Below, piece after piece: positions 48,149 to 57,835 of a stretch of 64,000 nt of DNA; positions within the stretch are counted from its first letter, which is position 1; every line of letters starts with the position of its first letter. The notes under the pieces are model-generated. The model saw only the letters and a list, made by a program, of their open reading frames with translations. It was not told where the DNA came from and did not search any database. This stretch comes from Lepiota brunneoincarnata (Eukaryota > Basidiomycota > Agaricomycetes > Agaricales > Agaricaceae), in the NCBI GenBank assembly GCA_023014365.1, contig JAEBUN010000006.1, positions 1,364,001 to 1,428,000 on the forward strand. Reading direction: 5' to 3'. The translations under genes were made by a program, and so were the position numbers.

Positions 48149-48502
48149 TATTGGTAGACGTACTCAGCGTCACGCTCGTTTTGCGAACCGCTAAATATAT
48201 TTTCGTACCTATTGGTAGATGTACTGTAGTAGGTTTAGTGAGGCTAGTTTTTCTAGCTAGTGTAAACTACTCACCTCAGCGTCACGCTCGTTTCGCGAAC
48301 CGCTGAGGTGTGTTGGTAAGCTAATTCTTTTTTATACATTGAGGACAAGAACTGTATAGTTGTAAAAAACGGAACACCGGCACACAGAATATGAAATAAG
48401 TGTGTGTGCCGGTGTGTGTGCAGAGCGACTCTGCTTTTGTTTAGTCCGAAAACGGAAGTGACCGAAGTCACTGTGTCTCGCCGACACTGCGTCTCACCAA
48501 CA
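48149..48502 (-). repeat. Element II 5' LTR
   Basis: 354 bp. Contains the same X-intron-Y-X-Y layout (X1 48304-48275, intron 48274-48224). Two T residues replace C of the other LTR at CpG sites. Confidence 0.93.
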
Positions 48503-51500
48503 GAATTGTTCCCGCGCCTACCCAAGACAAGGTGGAAATTTGCAGTACCCTTGAGATAGTGCAAAATGCGCTTCGCGGCCTCTAAGTGGGCTATGCCAGG
48601 ATTTCCGCCGAATTGAGCAACCAAACTCACCGCGAACTGGATGTCCGGTCGAGTCTGAGTAGCAAAGAGGAGAGAGCCGACGAGCGAGAGGTAATGAATA
48701 TTACCTGCATATTCTTTGTAAGCTTGTTTCTCGGCTTCGGTCTTGGGGGAATGGGAGGTGGAGAGATCGTGCTTCACAGCGAGTGGAGTGGAGACAGGAG
48801 CGGCATCCTGCATGCGAAAGCGGGCAAGGATTTGGTGGATATATGCTGACTGATTAAGGTAAATGAGGCGGTTGGGGCGATCCCGAGTAACGAGGATGCC
48901 CAACATGTATTTGAGCTTGCCTAGGTCGGTAATCTCGAAGTCTTGGCTGAGGGCAGTCTTGAACGAGATAATGCGAGTGCCGCCAGGGCCAGCGACTGCC
49001 ATGTCATCGATGTAGACAAGTACAAGGAGAGTAATCTTCCCATTCTCTCGTCTGATGTATAAACAGTCGTCAGCGAATGCACGGATGAAGTTGAGCTTAG
49101 TCAAAACTTCGTGTAATCTCTTCTTCCATTGCCTCCCAGCTTGCTTCAGACCATACAAGGCCTTTCGCAACTTCCAATAACAACCTCCGGTCCCCAACTT
49201 CTCAACACCATCTGGTACCTCCATGTATATCTCCTCGTCAAGATCTCCTTGCAAGTAGGCAGCGACGACATCGACTTGATGAATATCAAAGTCTAAATAG
49301 GCGGCGAGGGTGAGGAAAATGCAGAGAGTGGTGAACTTGGCGACGGATGAGAAGGTTTCGGTGAAGTCCTCTCCAGGTATCTGCGAGAAGCCTTTAGCTA
49401 CAATCCGAGCTTTGAACTTAACTCGCTTCCCATGTCCATCCAGTTTCTCCTTGAAGACAATTCGGCTTCCAACCGCTTTCTTTCCCCTGGGTAAGTTGTC
49501 CACCCATTCGAAAACACCAGCCCTCTTCAATTGAGCAAACTCGGACTCGATAGCACTCTCCCACTGCTTCGAGTAGGGAGAACGAAGGGCTTCCTGGTAA
49601 GTGCGAGGTTCATCGGCGACAGCAACAAAAGCAAAGTTCACACTTCCATTTAAGGAAAACGTATCATCGATAGCCAAGAACCCAAGGTGCTCGACAGGTT
49701 TGCGTACACGATTGGATTTCCTAGGTGCAGGTGGCAGCTGAGGGAGGCTCCCACTTGAAACCTCATGGGGAGGGGTAACCAGACGTTCAACGTCAACGGT
49801 AGGCACAGGATCTGGGGGGACAGCCGTGGGAAGAGTGGTGGTTGGACCAAGCTTGGGAACATCCGCTGCAACGGCGTCGTCAACCAAACGATCAACTGTC
49901 TCAGGTGAGACCATCGGTTCATCAACATCCACAATGGCTAACTTGCTGGGGGCATCATCCTCGTAAAACTGGACGTCACGAGAGGCAATCAACTTGCCAT
50001 TCTCCAAATCCTCAAGACGATATCCCTTGGCCTCATCGGTCCACCATCCAAGCATCCGAACCTTCACTGCCCTCGACTCCAACTTGCCTTTACGCACCGG
50101 CTTGGGAACATGAGCCCATCCGAGAGATCCAAAGATCTGAAGATGGGAAACATCAGGTTTGCATCCAGTCCACGCCTCATAAGGGGTGATACCCTTTAAA
50201 CCAGAGGTGAGTGTTAAACTGCGAATGTGGACAGCATACATGAAAGCTTCGCCCCAGAAACGCAGGTTCATGCCACTGGTGTGCAACATGCACCGGATCA
50301 TCTCGAAGAAAATGGCGATGGCACGCTCAGCGATGCCATTTTGCTCAGGGAGGTAAGGGATAGTCGTTTCGTGAATGATGCCATTGCGACGACAGAATTG
50401 ATTCATGGCAGAGTTGACAAATTCGGACCCATTGTCACTTCAGAGACGGTGAGTCTTCAGACCAGATTGGCATTCCAACATGGCCACAATATCCCAAACA
50501 GCGACGCCGGCCCCTTCCTTATCCTTCAAGAGGTGACCCACAGGATAACGGCAGCTCACCTCCACAATGACGAGTGCATATAAATACCCATCCCAACTTG
50601 GAACAGACATTGGTCCAGTCAGGTCAAGTACCAGCAGTTCCATCTTGGAATAACAGCTTGAGCTTACGTCAGGCATAGGCAGACGGTGAGACTTCCCGTT
50701 CGCACAACCGCTGCACAGATGGTCGAACTCGCAAGGTGCGTAAATGTCCAAGCCTTTCACAAGGCAATCACGGCACATCGAGTCAATGATCCAAGGGTTT
50801 AAATGACCCATACGACGATGCCACAAATGCATGGATAGTTGCCCTTTAGCAAGGTAAGCCAGATCGCTGCCGATTTTCGTGCATTGGATATGATACAATG
50901 TACCAGCCGACCCTGCAAGGACCGCTCGGAATAATTCATTGCTGCCTTTTGAGAGTGTCAACTCTTTCGATCCACAACTGCAGTAGCTCGCTCCCCCTTG
51001 TTGTAAAACACCTAAACTGACAAGGTTGGCACCCAGTCGAGGAACGTGAAGGACGTTCTGAAGGGTTATATTGATGTGACCTTTCGGAAGAATGGAACGG
51101 AACATAACTGATCCATAGCCAGCAACGGGGACCCTATTACGGCCACCGACCATGATATATTCACCATCAGCAGACTCCTGGTAGGAAATGAAGAAATCGC
51201 AATCCATGAACATGTGGGCCATGGCAGCGCAATCTAGCAAGATACCAGAGGTGACAGCTTCATCAGCTGAAGCCATCAACATTACTCCAACCTCGCGATC
51301 GCCAGAGGGTTTCGATTGCTCAACAGCAATATTTGCGGATCCACCCAATTTAGTGGTATTGTCCTTCCCTTTGGACCTCGAAGGGCATTCAGGAGCCCAA
51401 TGTCCCTTTAGGTGGCAGATATGACATTCGGAATCCGGAGGGCGAGCAGGAGTAGTGGATTTCTTTGCCGATTTGCCTTTCCCCTTCTTTCCCTTCTTCC

Positions 51501-52184
51501 CAGAGTTCCCATTCCCCACCGACTTGGCAAGCAGGGCCAACTGCTCAGCCTTAACCTTCTTCTCAGACTCCTCAACGAGGCGATCACGTTCAGCACGGTC
51601 ATGCACGGACACAAGCTTGGCAGTGACCATATCCAAGGTGAGAAACTTTCCCTTATCCAAAAGGTTCTGCTTGACGACATCCCAGATGGTCGAGCGAGGT
51701 AGGGAAAGTAGGATAGCATGGACAACATGAATGTCATCCAACTTCTGGCCTGCTTCTGTGATACGGCGACGGAGGTTCAGGAAGGATCCGATGAGATCTG
51801 ACATGGTGGTACGCTCGTCCCATCTCTTGGTATAGAGTTCCTGATAGTAATAGTGAACATTGATGTTCTGGCGTTCGGTGATGTGGATCTTGCGAAGACG
51901 ATCCCACATCTCCTTTGATGTGTCAACATTGGCAACGTGTTCCCGCTGGCCAAACTCGATAGCTCCCCGCATCAAACCCATAGCCGCATGATCAGACTTC
52001 AACCAACGCAGGTAATCCTGCTTCGATTGGATCCAATCCTTATAGCCCTGGTCAGACGTAAGGAGTGGCTTGTTTTCGGCAGCAACAGGAGGCCTCGGAG
52101 AGGGTTTAGGGGGGCAGTCTTCCATGCCCTCTACAACAAGCCAGAGAAGTCGAGCTTGGAGGGCAGCCTTCATATTGTCGGACC
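48503..52184 (-). pseudogene. Element I polyprotein, main piece (Gag, protease, integrase, RT), one internal stop
   Basis: Starts in frame from the short 5' piece at 57409-57481. Contains the Gag region (MKAALQARLLWLVVEG), zinc knuckle CHICHLKGHWAPEC, protease-like LLDCAAMAHMF (an LDCAA variant where DSGA is usual), integrase HRRMGHLNPW with CSGCANGKSH, SDNGSEFVN and PEQNGIAERAI. Reverse transcriptase follows with SRIVFKEKLDGHGKRVK, VDVVAAYLQGDLDEE and YIDD, then the start of RNase H (LGRRGNN). The only break is TGA at 50440-50442, codon 606, between CLKTHRL-type sequence and SDNGSEF. CGA at this place would be a single C-to-T change. Confidence 0.9.
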
Positions 52185-52573
52185 TGTCGAGCTCGCAAAC
52201 GCGTGCCGAGTTCCGGTCTCCGTTTAGCTGGCGTCCTTTTCCCGCCCTTTCGTGTTTGTTCCATATCCCGCGCTCCGTTTCTCGTGCACGGTCTCTACCG
52301 TTTTTATCTTTTATGCTATGCCCTTACCGTCCTCCTCTGCCCGTACACTATTGCTATTGTGCTTATTGTCTACGTACAAGCGCGTGTATCGTAGTGTTAG
52401 ATAAATAGTCTCTTGCTTGTAGTCGCACTTCAGCTCTCGCGTCGAGACTGAAGTGAGTATTCTATCAATACCTTTAATTACTGTACTGACTACTTTGTAG
52501 TATACCTTACTACGTTCTACAGGTAAACTCTAGCTCTCGCGTCGAGACTGAATATACCTTACTACGTTCTACA
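52185..52573 (+). repeat. Element III 5' LTR
   Basis: 389 bp, TGTCGA...CTACA. Its U5 end has two copies of an exon-like block, described separately. Confidence 0.95.
52432..52573 (+). other. Element III U5: intron-bearing copy followed by its spliced copy
   Basis: X1 (52432-52452, 21 nt) is followed by a 48-nt segment (52453-52500) that starts GTGAGTATTC, has a branch-like TACTGAC and ends TTTGTAG. Next comes Y1 (52501-52521, begins TATACCTTAC), then GG and a short linker, then X2 (52532-52552) joined directly to Y2 (52553-52573). X2-Y2 equals X1-Y1 with the intron removed precisely. Y1 and Y2 are both followed by GGT, the first bases of the primer-binding site. The 3' LTR repeats this (intron 57283-57330). 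Confidence 0.9.
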
Positions 52574-52587
52574 GGTTATGGGCCCCG
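52574..52587 (+). promoter_or_regulatory. Element III primer-binding site
   Basis: GGTTATGGGCCCCG, identical to those of elements I and II. The ATG inside it opens an eight-codon frame ending at TAA (52602-52604), ahead of the polyprotein start. Confidence 0.85.
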
Positions 52588-52636
52588 CGCCAACGTGCTA
52601 TTAACCAGATAACCGAATACATTGATCTATTGTGCA

Positions 52637-55600
52637 ATGTCTACTGTAAACGATATGCTCCCTACGTCAGTACCAAAGCTGGATGTGTCTGGGGGAAACT
52701 GGGCAATCTTTGTGCTACGTTTCCAGACAGTAATCCAAGGAAAGGGACTGTGGGGCCATTTCGATGGTAGTTTGCTGTGTCCTGAACTCCCAACCTCAAC
52801 CAGTGGGTCACAACCCACAGCCACTCTTTCCACTGCTCCCACAGCTCCTGCTACCACCACCCCTGTTACGACTGCTCCCACAGCTCCTACTACAACCACA
52901 CCTGCTGCTCCTATTGCCACTACTGAAATGGTCGAGACTTGGGAAAGGAACGAAAATATCGCTCGCTCCTTGCTTGCCCAACGTCTCCCAGATTCCACGC
53001 TAATGGTCACTGCTGGTCATCATACTGTCAAGCTGATGTGGGACTCTATAAAGCGAGAATACACTTACAAGAGTGCCTTCTCGCAAGCTCGGCTTCGTCG
53101 CGAATTTATGACCATGCGATGCCCTGACAGGGGTGATGTTCGTCTATTCCTAAACGAGATACGTTCCCGAAAGGCCGAGCTGGGTGCTGTTGGTGTCACC
53201 ATCAGTGACGACGACTATAGGAGTGCAATCCTCCAGTCCCTACCCCGTTGGTTATCATCCTACGCCTCAAATCAATTATCTGCTGCCCAACTTCATAGTT
53301 CCCTCCAACATACCATTGAGCCCGAAATCCTGATCATATTGATTAGCGATGAATGGGAGCGAGCACGCCCTGAACGATCAAGGGCTGGAAATGCTAAACC
53401 GGAACACGACGATGCCCTGGTTACTGAAGGAAGCAAAGGTAGCAATGGAGGTGGGAAGCCGAAAGGGAAGGGAAAGAAAAAGGGTCCGTGCTGGAACTGC
53501 GGTGGTGAACACTGGAAGCGAGAATGTCCCAACCCGAAAAAGCCTATCAGCGAAAGGAGGGATGGGGAGAAAGGAGGAAACTCACCTAACAAGAAGGGTG
53601 GAAGTGCTAATGCCGTGACGGCGGACAGCGATGATGAGGATTGCTCCCTCATGGTTGAGGAGTGGTTGGACTCCGAAACGGATGCAAGCTGGTCAGAAGT
53701 CGAAACGAATCTTACCGGGTCGTGGAGTGAAGAGGAGTCAATGAGCGAGTTTGATGACCTTGACATCGACGACTTCAGTGTAGCTATTGATGAAGTTGTA
53801 AGTGCCACTGAACCAAGCCCAACCCAAGTCGAAGTTTTCGACTCAGGTGCTACGAATCACATCTCCCCATACCGAGATATTTTTGCGACCTTCCAACCCA
53901 TCCCACCTCGACCTCTACGTGCTGCAAACAAGAAGGCCTTCAATGCCATTGGAAAGGGTGAAGTAGTACTAGAATTGCCGAACGGAGCTACCTCATCACA
54001 ACTCCACCTCAGCGAAGTCCTGTATTCACCTGAGGCAGGCTACACTCTTGTGTCGATTGGCCGACTTGATGACGCTGGCTTCTCAACCACCTTCGCCAAT
54101 GGCAAGTGCATCATTCGTGATACGGGTGGTGCCCGGATTGCCGAGATCCCGAGAACCGGACGAGGCCTGTATAAATTGATCAAAGAGACAGAAGAGGTAA
54201 ATGTGGTGAGCGAACCACTCAGCTTGGACATGTTGCATCGTCGCCTAGGCCACATTTCAGCTGGTGCTGCTCGAAAGCTTATTCGCGATGGCCTGGTGAC
54301 TGGCCTAAAGCTAGAAGATGGAACGGACACAGACATTTTCTGCGAGTCATGTGCCTATGGCAAAACAACTCGGCTGCCGATTTCAAAGGTCCGGGAGGGT
54401 GAGAGAGCATCATCGCTCGGTCAGGAGATCCATTCCAATGTCTGGGGGCCTGCACGAGTGGAGACAAAGCGAGGAAAGCGTTACTACGTGACCTTTATCG
54501 ATGACTTCTCAAGGTGGACTCACATCGATTTCCTCTCAAACAAGTCCGACGTTTTCAATGCCTACCGGAACTTCGATGCGTGGTGTGAAACACAATTTGG
54601 CACGCGTATTAAGGCCCTACACTCGGACAGAGGTGGGGAATACACCACAGGCGAGTTTCAGTCCTATCTAAAGTCCCGAGGCACGGAAACCAAGCTCACC
54701 GTACACGACACACCCCAACACAATGGGATTGCTGAACGCCGAAATCGAACGATTGTTGAGCGCACGCGTGCAATACTGCATGCAAGTCGCCTCCCAAAGT
54801 TGCTATGGGCAGAAGCGGTTGCCCATGTAGTTTGGTTGATGAACAGGACTGGTACCCGAGCAGTTGAGGGGAGAACGCCGTTCGAAACAATATATGGCCG
54901 CAAACCAGACTTGCGAGCAGTACGCGAGTGGGGAGAGGAGGTGTGGGTACACCAGGCAGGAGGGGACAAGCTCGGTGGGCGAGCGAAGAAAGGGAGATGG
55001 GTCGGGTATGATGCCGAGAGCAATGGCTCTCGCATCTATTTTCCGGACACAAGTGCTATAAAGATCGAGCGTAATTTCCGTTTTATTAACTCAGGTCGTC
55101 CCGGGCTCGAAGGGGAGCACTCACCAGCAAGCGAGCCTAGAAACGACCCATTACGCAGCACTAGTGCCCCAAACGAGACACAAGACACCCCCACCCCCTT
55201 CCCTGATCAACAACCAGCCGATTTCACAGCCGATTCCCGAAAAAGCGATGCTGAAAGCGACGTCAGCCCAAAGGAGTTGCCTAGCGAGGCTGATCCACAG
55301 GTACCAAGACCCCAGCGTGCCCGAAATCCAAGCACCAAAGCTAAAGACATCCTAGAGGGGCGAGCAGTCACTCTGGCAGAAGAACAAGACTGGGCTGATG
55401 TTCACGTCCTAGCAGCAGACATTGAGGAGACCGAGGGATTGGAACCTGGGAACCTGCAGGAGGCGAGGAAACGAGCAGACTGGGAGTTGTGGAAGAAGGC
55501 CATGGAGGAAGAACTTACTATGTTGGGCGATGCCGGAACGTGGGAACTTGTTGATCGGCCAATCGGAGCTAACGTTGTCGGCTCAAAATGGGTCTTCAAA

Positions 55601-57007
55601 GCAAAAAAGGATGCCGCTGGAAATGTCGTCCGCTACAAGGCCCGCCTCGTCGCCCAAGGTTTTTCACAAGTCCCGGGAGTTGACTATTTTGATACCTTCG
55701 CGCCTGTTGCACGCCTTGCGTCCATCCGGGCTGTGCTCGCAATCGCCGCTGCTCGTAACTACGAGATACACCAGATCGATATCAAGGGGGCTTACCTAAA
55801 CGGGAAGCTAGGCCCTGATGAGTCGATTTACATGCGACAACCCCCTGGTTTCACATCCCCAACTCACCCCCACCATGTTTGCCACCTCAAGAAGACCCTC
55901 TATGGACTCAAACAATCCGGGCGGCGATGGTACCAACGTCTATGCGAGATCCTAGTCGACCACTTGGGCTTTACACGCTGTGAAGTTGACCAGAGCGTAT
56001 TCTTCAAACTTGTGGCACCGGACCTCACCGTAATTTTAGTGCACGTTGACGACTGCACGCTCGTTGCATCGACCATCGCGCTGGTAGACTGGGTAAAGGA
56101 TGGGGTTAAGCGTTTCGTTGAGATCACAGATCTAGGAGAAATTCACTGGCTCCTGGGGATTGAGGTGAAGAGAGACAAAGAGCAGGGTAAGCTCTTGCTG
56201 TCTCAACGTTCATATATTGCTGCTTCACTCAGACGCTATGGGCTCGAGAACGAGAAGCCAGTCAGTACCCCGATGGACCCTGCCGTCCGCTTAACGAGCG
56301 AGCAGTCGCCACAAACGACCGCCGACATCGCTCGCATGGCCAGCAAGCCCTACCAGGAGGCCGTTGGCACTCTGATGTACGCCGCCATGGGAACGCGACC
56401 GGATATCGCGTACACCGTTCAAGTCCTCTCGAAATTCACGAAGAACCCTGGAGAGGCACACTGGGAAGCGGCCAGGAGAGTGTTCCGGTACCTGAAGGGT
56501 ACACAGGATCTGTGGCTCATTTACGGAGGCTATGGAGAAGGCCTCGAAGGCTTTACGGACGCCGACGGCAACATGGCAGAGGACCGCCGTGCCACGTCTG
56601 GCTACGCCTTCATTATCAACGGCGGCGCAGTTTCTTGGAGCGCAAAACGTCAAGAAATCGTCACTCTATCTACTACCAAATCGGAATATGTGGGTGCTAC
56701 ACACGCTTCGAAGGAGGCCTTATGGCTTCGTTCACTCATTTCTCAGGTTTTCGATACCACTATCCCTTCCACCACCATTTTCTCCGACAACCAATCAGCC
56801 ATCGCGCTATCCAAGGACCACCAGTACCACGCGCGAACGAAACACATCGACGTTCGCTACCACTTCATTCGTTGGATCATCGAGGAAGGCAAAATCCGGC
56901 TCATATATTGCCCTACCGAGGACATGGTGGCCGACGTCTTCACCAAAGCCCTCCCCTCGCCGAAAGTCAAACATTTCGCGCGAGAACTCGGACTCGCTAC
57001 GGTTTGA
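52637..57007 (+). CDS. Element III Gag-Pol polyprotein, intact (about 1,456 aa)
   Basis: Start MSTVNDMLPTSVPKLDVSGG at 52637, 64 nt after the LTR. Gag has a Thr/Pro/Ala-rich repeat stretch (TAPTAPATTTPVTTAPTAP) and a CX2CX4HX4C knuckle (CWNCGGEHWKREC). An acidic linker follows. Protease VFDSGATNHI. Integrase HRRLGHISAG...CESCAYGK, HSDRGGEYTTGEF and TPQHNGIAERRNRT. Reverse transcriptase GSKWVFKAKKDAAGNVVRYK, IDIKGAYLNGKLG and the catalytic box HVDD (LVHVDDCTLV), where most relatives have Y. RNase H GFTDADGNMAEDRRATSGY and KHIDVRYHFIRW. Stop TGA at 57005-57007 overlaps the purine tract region. No frame break in 4.37 kb. Confidence 0.96.
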   Translation: MSTVNDMLPTSVPKLDVSGGNWAIFVLRFQTVIQGKGLWGHFDGSLLCPELPTSTSGSQPTATLSTAPTAPATTTPVTTAPTAPTTTTPAAPIATTEMVETWERNENIARSLLAQRLPDSTLMVTAGHHTVKLMWDSIKREYTYKSAFSQARLRREFMTMRCPDRGDVRLFLNEIRSRKAELGAVGVTISDDDYRSAILQSLPRWLSSYASNQLSAAQLHSSLQHTIEPEILIILISDEWERARPERSRAGNAKPEHDDALVTEGSKGSNGGGKPKGKGKKKGPCWNCGGEHWKRECPNPKKPISERRDGEKGGNSPNKKGGSANAVTADSDDEDCSLMVEEWLDSETDASWSEVETNLTGSWSEEESMSEFDDLDIDDFSVAIDEVVSATEPSPTQVEVFDSGATNHISPYRDIFATFQPIPPRPLRAANKKAFNAIGKGEVVLELPNGATSSQLHLSEVLYSPEAGYTLVSIGRLDDAGFSTTFANGKCIIRDTGGARIAEIPRTGRGLYKLIKETEEVNVVSEPLSLDMLHRRLGHISAGAARKLIRDGLVTGLKLEDGTDTDIFCESCAYGKTTRLPISKVREGERASSLGQEIHSNVWGPARVETKRGKRYYVTFIDDFSRWTHIDFLSNKSDVFNAYRNFDAWCETQFGTRIKALHSDRGGEYTTGEFQSYLKSRGTETKLTVHDTPQHNGIAERRNRTIVERTRAILHASRLPKLLWAEAVAHVVWLMNRTGTRAVEGRTPFETIYGRKPDLRAVREWGEEVWVHQAGGDKLGGRAKKGRWVGYDAESNGSRIYFPDTSAIKIERNFRFINSGRPGLEGEHSPASEPRNDPLRSTSAPNETQDTPTPFPDQQPADFTADSRKSDAESDVSPKELPSEADPQVPRPQRARNPSTKAKDILEGRAVTLAEEQDWADVHVLAADIEETEGLEPGNLQEARKRADWELWKKAMEEELTMLGDAGTWELVDRPIGANVVGSKWVFKAKKDAAGNVVRYKARLVAQGFSQVPGVDYFDTFAPVARLASIRAVLAIAAARNYEIHQIDIKGAYLNGKLGPDESIYMRQPPGFTSPTHPHHVCHLKKTLYGLKQSGRRWYQRLCEILVDHLGFTRCEVDQSVFFKLVAPDLTVILVHVDDCTLVASTIALVDWVKDGVKRFVEITDLGEIHWLLGIEVKRDKEQGKLLLSQRSYIAASLRRYGLENEKPVSTPMDPAVRLTSEQSPQTTADIARMASKPYQEAVGTLMYAAMGTRPDIAYTVQVLSKFTKNPGEAHWEAARRVFRYLKGTQDLWLIYGGYGEGLEGFTDADGNMAEDRRATSGYAFIINGGAVSWSAKRQEIVTLSTTKSEYVGATHASKEALWLRSLISQVFDTTIPSTTIFSDNQSAIALSKDHQYHARTKHIDVRYHFIRWIIEEGKIRLIYCPTEDMVADVFTKALPSPKVKHFARELGLATV

Positions 57008-57014
57008 AGGGGAG

Positions 57015-57403
57015 TGTCGAGCTCGCAAACGCGTGCCGAGTTCCGGTCTCCGTTTAGCTGGCGTCCTTTTCCCGCCCTTTCGTGTTTGTTCCATATCCCG
57101 CGCTCCGTTTCTCGTGCACGGTCTCTACCGTTTTTATCTTTTATGCTATGCCCTTACCGTCCTCCTCTGCCCGTACACTATTGCTATTGTGCTTATTGTC
57201 TACGTACAAGCGCGTGTATCGTAGTGTTAGATAAATAGTCTCTTGCTTGTAGTCGCACTTCAGCTCTCGCGTCGAGACTGAAGTGAGTATTCTATCAATA
57301 CCTTTAATTACTGTACTGACTACTTTGTAGTATACCTTACTACGTTCTACAGGTAAACTCTAGCTCTCGCGTCGAGACTGAATATACCTTACTACGTTCT
57401 ACA
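57015..57403 (+). repeat. Element III 3' LTR
   Basis: 389 bp, no difference from the 5' LTR seen by eye. Preceded by purine tract GAAGGGGAG. Confidence 0.95.
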
Positions 57404-57408
57404 GGACC

Positions 57409-57481
57409 AAACATAGTAGTTGCTACCATTTAATTTGGGGAACTGGAGTGTCACAGACGAGGAATCGCTCTCGGGGCCCAT
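57409..57481 (-). pseudogene. Element I polyprotein, first 24 codons
   Basis: The frame opens with ATG at 57481-57479, which lies inside the primer-binding site, and reads MGPESDSSSVTLQFPKLNG, then SNYYVW. After element III and one GGACC copy are removed it joins in frame to SDNMKAALQ at 52184. PKLNGSNYYVW is the usual copia Gag opening, supporting this start. Confidence 0.85.
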
Positions 57482-57485
57482 AACC
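57472..57485 (-). promoter_or_regulatory. Element I primer-binding site containing the Gag start codon
   Basis: GGTTATGGGCCCCG on the minus strand, directly after the 5' LTR. The ATG within it is the apparent start codon of the element I polyprotein and pairs with the CAU anticodon of the presumed primer. Confidence 0.82.
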
Positions 57486-57835
57486 TAACGAGAATAGAAG
57501 TGCGCAGTAGATACGTCGGACACGGAATATATAAGATAGGATCACTAGGATCCAGTAAGGAAGACTAGATCAATATTAAACGGAGACACGACGCAACATA
57601 CTACTCACCTAGGATCCAGTAAGGAAGACTGGATCCTAGGCCGTTTCGGTAGGCTACTTAAATAAGAGAAAGAAAAACTATGTACTCCTATTTACGCTAG
57701 AATGAAAGTACACCTCGTAACCTAGTAGTATAATAAAATTTTTCATTCGTGTACATACAGTGTCCATGGTAAGAGGGAATATGAAATAAGGAAAAACAAT
57801 AAACAATCGTCGAGCTGAACGATCGCGTTTCGACA
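57486..57835 (-). repeat. Element I 5' LTR
   Basis: 350 bp, same sequence as 42485-42834. Its outer end supplies the C-terminal codons now fused to 7TM copy E. Confidence 0.92.

Larger units (their letters stand above)
43336..48502 (-). mobile_element. Ty1/copia element II, intact, nested in element I RNase H region
   Basis: 5,167 bp with 354-bp LTRs, flanked by GAATC (43331-43335) and GAATT (48503-48507), a 5-bp duplication with one C/T difference. Primer-binding site at 48135-48148; purine tract CTGGGGGAG at 43690-43698 on the minus strand. One uninterrupted 1,423-residue Gag-Pol frame. It lies within the RNase H part of element I, so it inserted later than element I. Confidence 0.95.
52185..57403 (+). 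mobile_element. Ty1/copia element III, intact, nested in element I Gag region
   Basis: 5,219 bp, LTRs of 389 bp that look identical, and a perfect 5-bp duplication GGACC (52180-52184 and 57404-57408). Primer-binding site 52574-52587, purine tract GAAGGGGAG at 57006-57014. Opposite orientation to elements I and II. It splits element I 25 codons into its Gag. Identical LTRs, perfect duplication and an intact frame point to a very recent insertion. Confidence 0.96.
42485..57835 (-). mobile_element. Ty1/copia element I (outer), carrying nested elements II and III
   Basis: Bounded by two 350-bp LTRs that appear identical by eye and flanked by a perfect 5-bp duplication CGGGG (42480-42484 and 57836-57840). 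Without its guests and their duplications it is 4,955 bp. The primer-binding site (57472-57485) and purine tract (GAGTGGGAG, 42835-42843 on minus) lie in the correct places. Domain order zinc knuckle, protease, integrase, reverse transcriptase, RNase H marks it as Pseudoviridae-type (copia). It inserted into the last exon of 7TM copy E. It is not autonomous now, because two elements interrupt it and one stop codon lies in its frame. Confidence 0.93.

Noticed and set aside
52203..52394. Hydrophobic 63-codon ORF in the element III LTR, repeated at the other LTR
   Set aside because: It is LTR sequence present twice by structure; no independent coding evidence.
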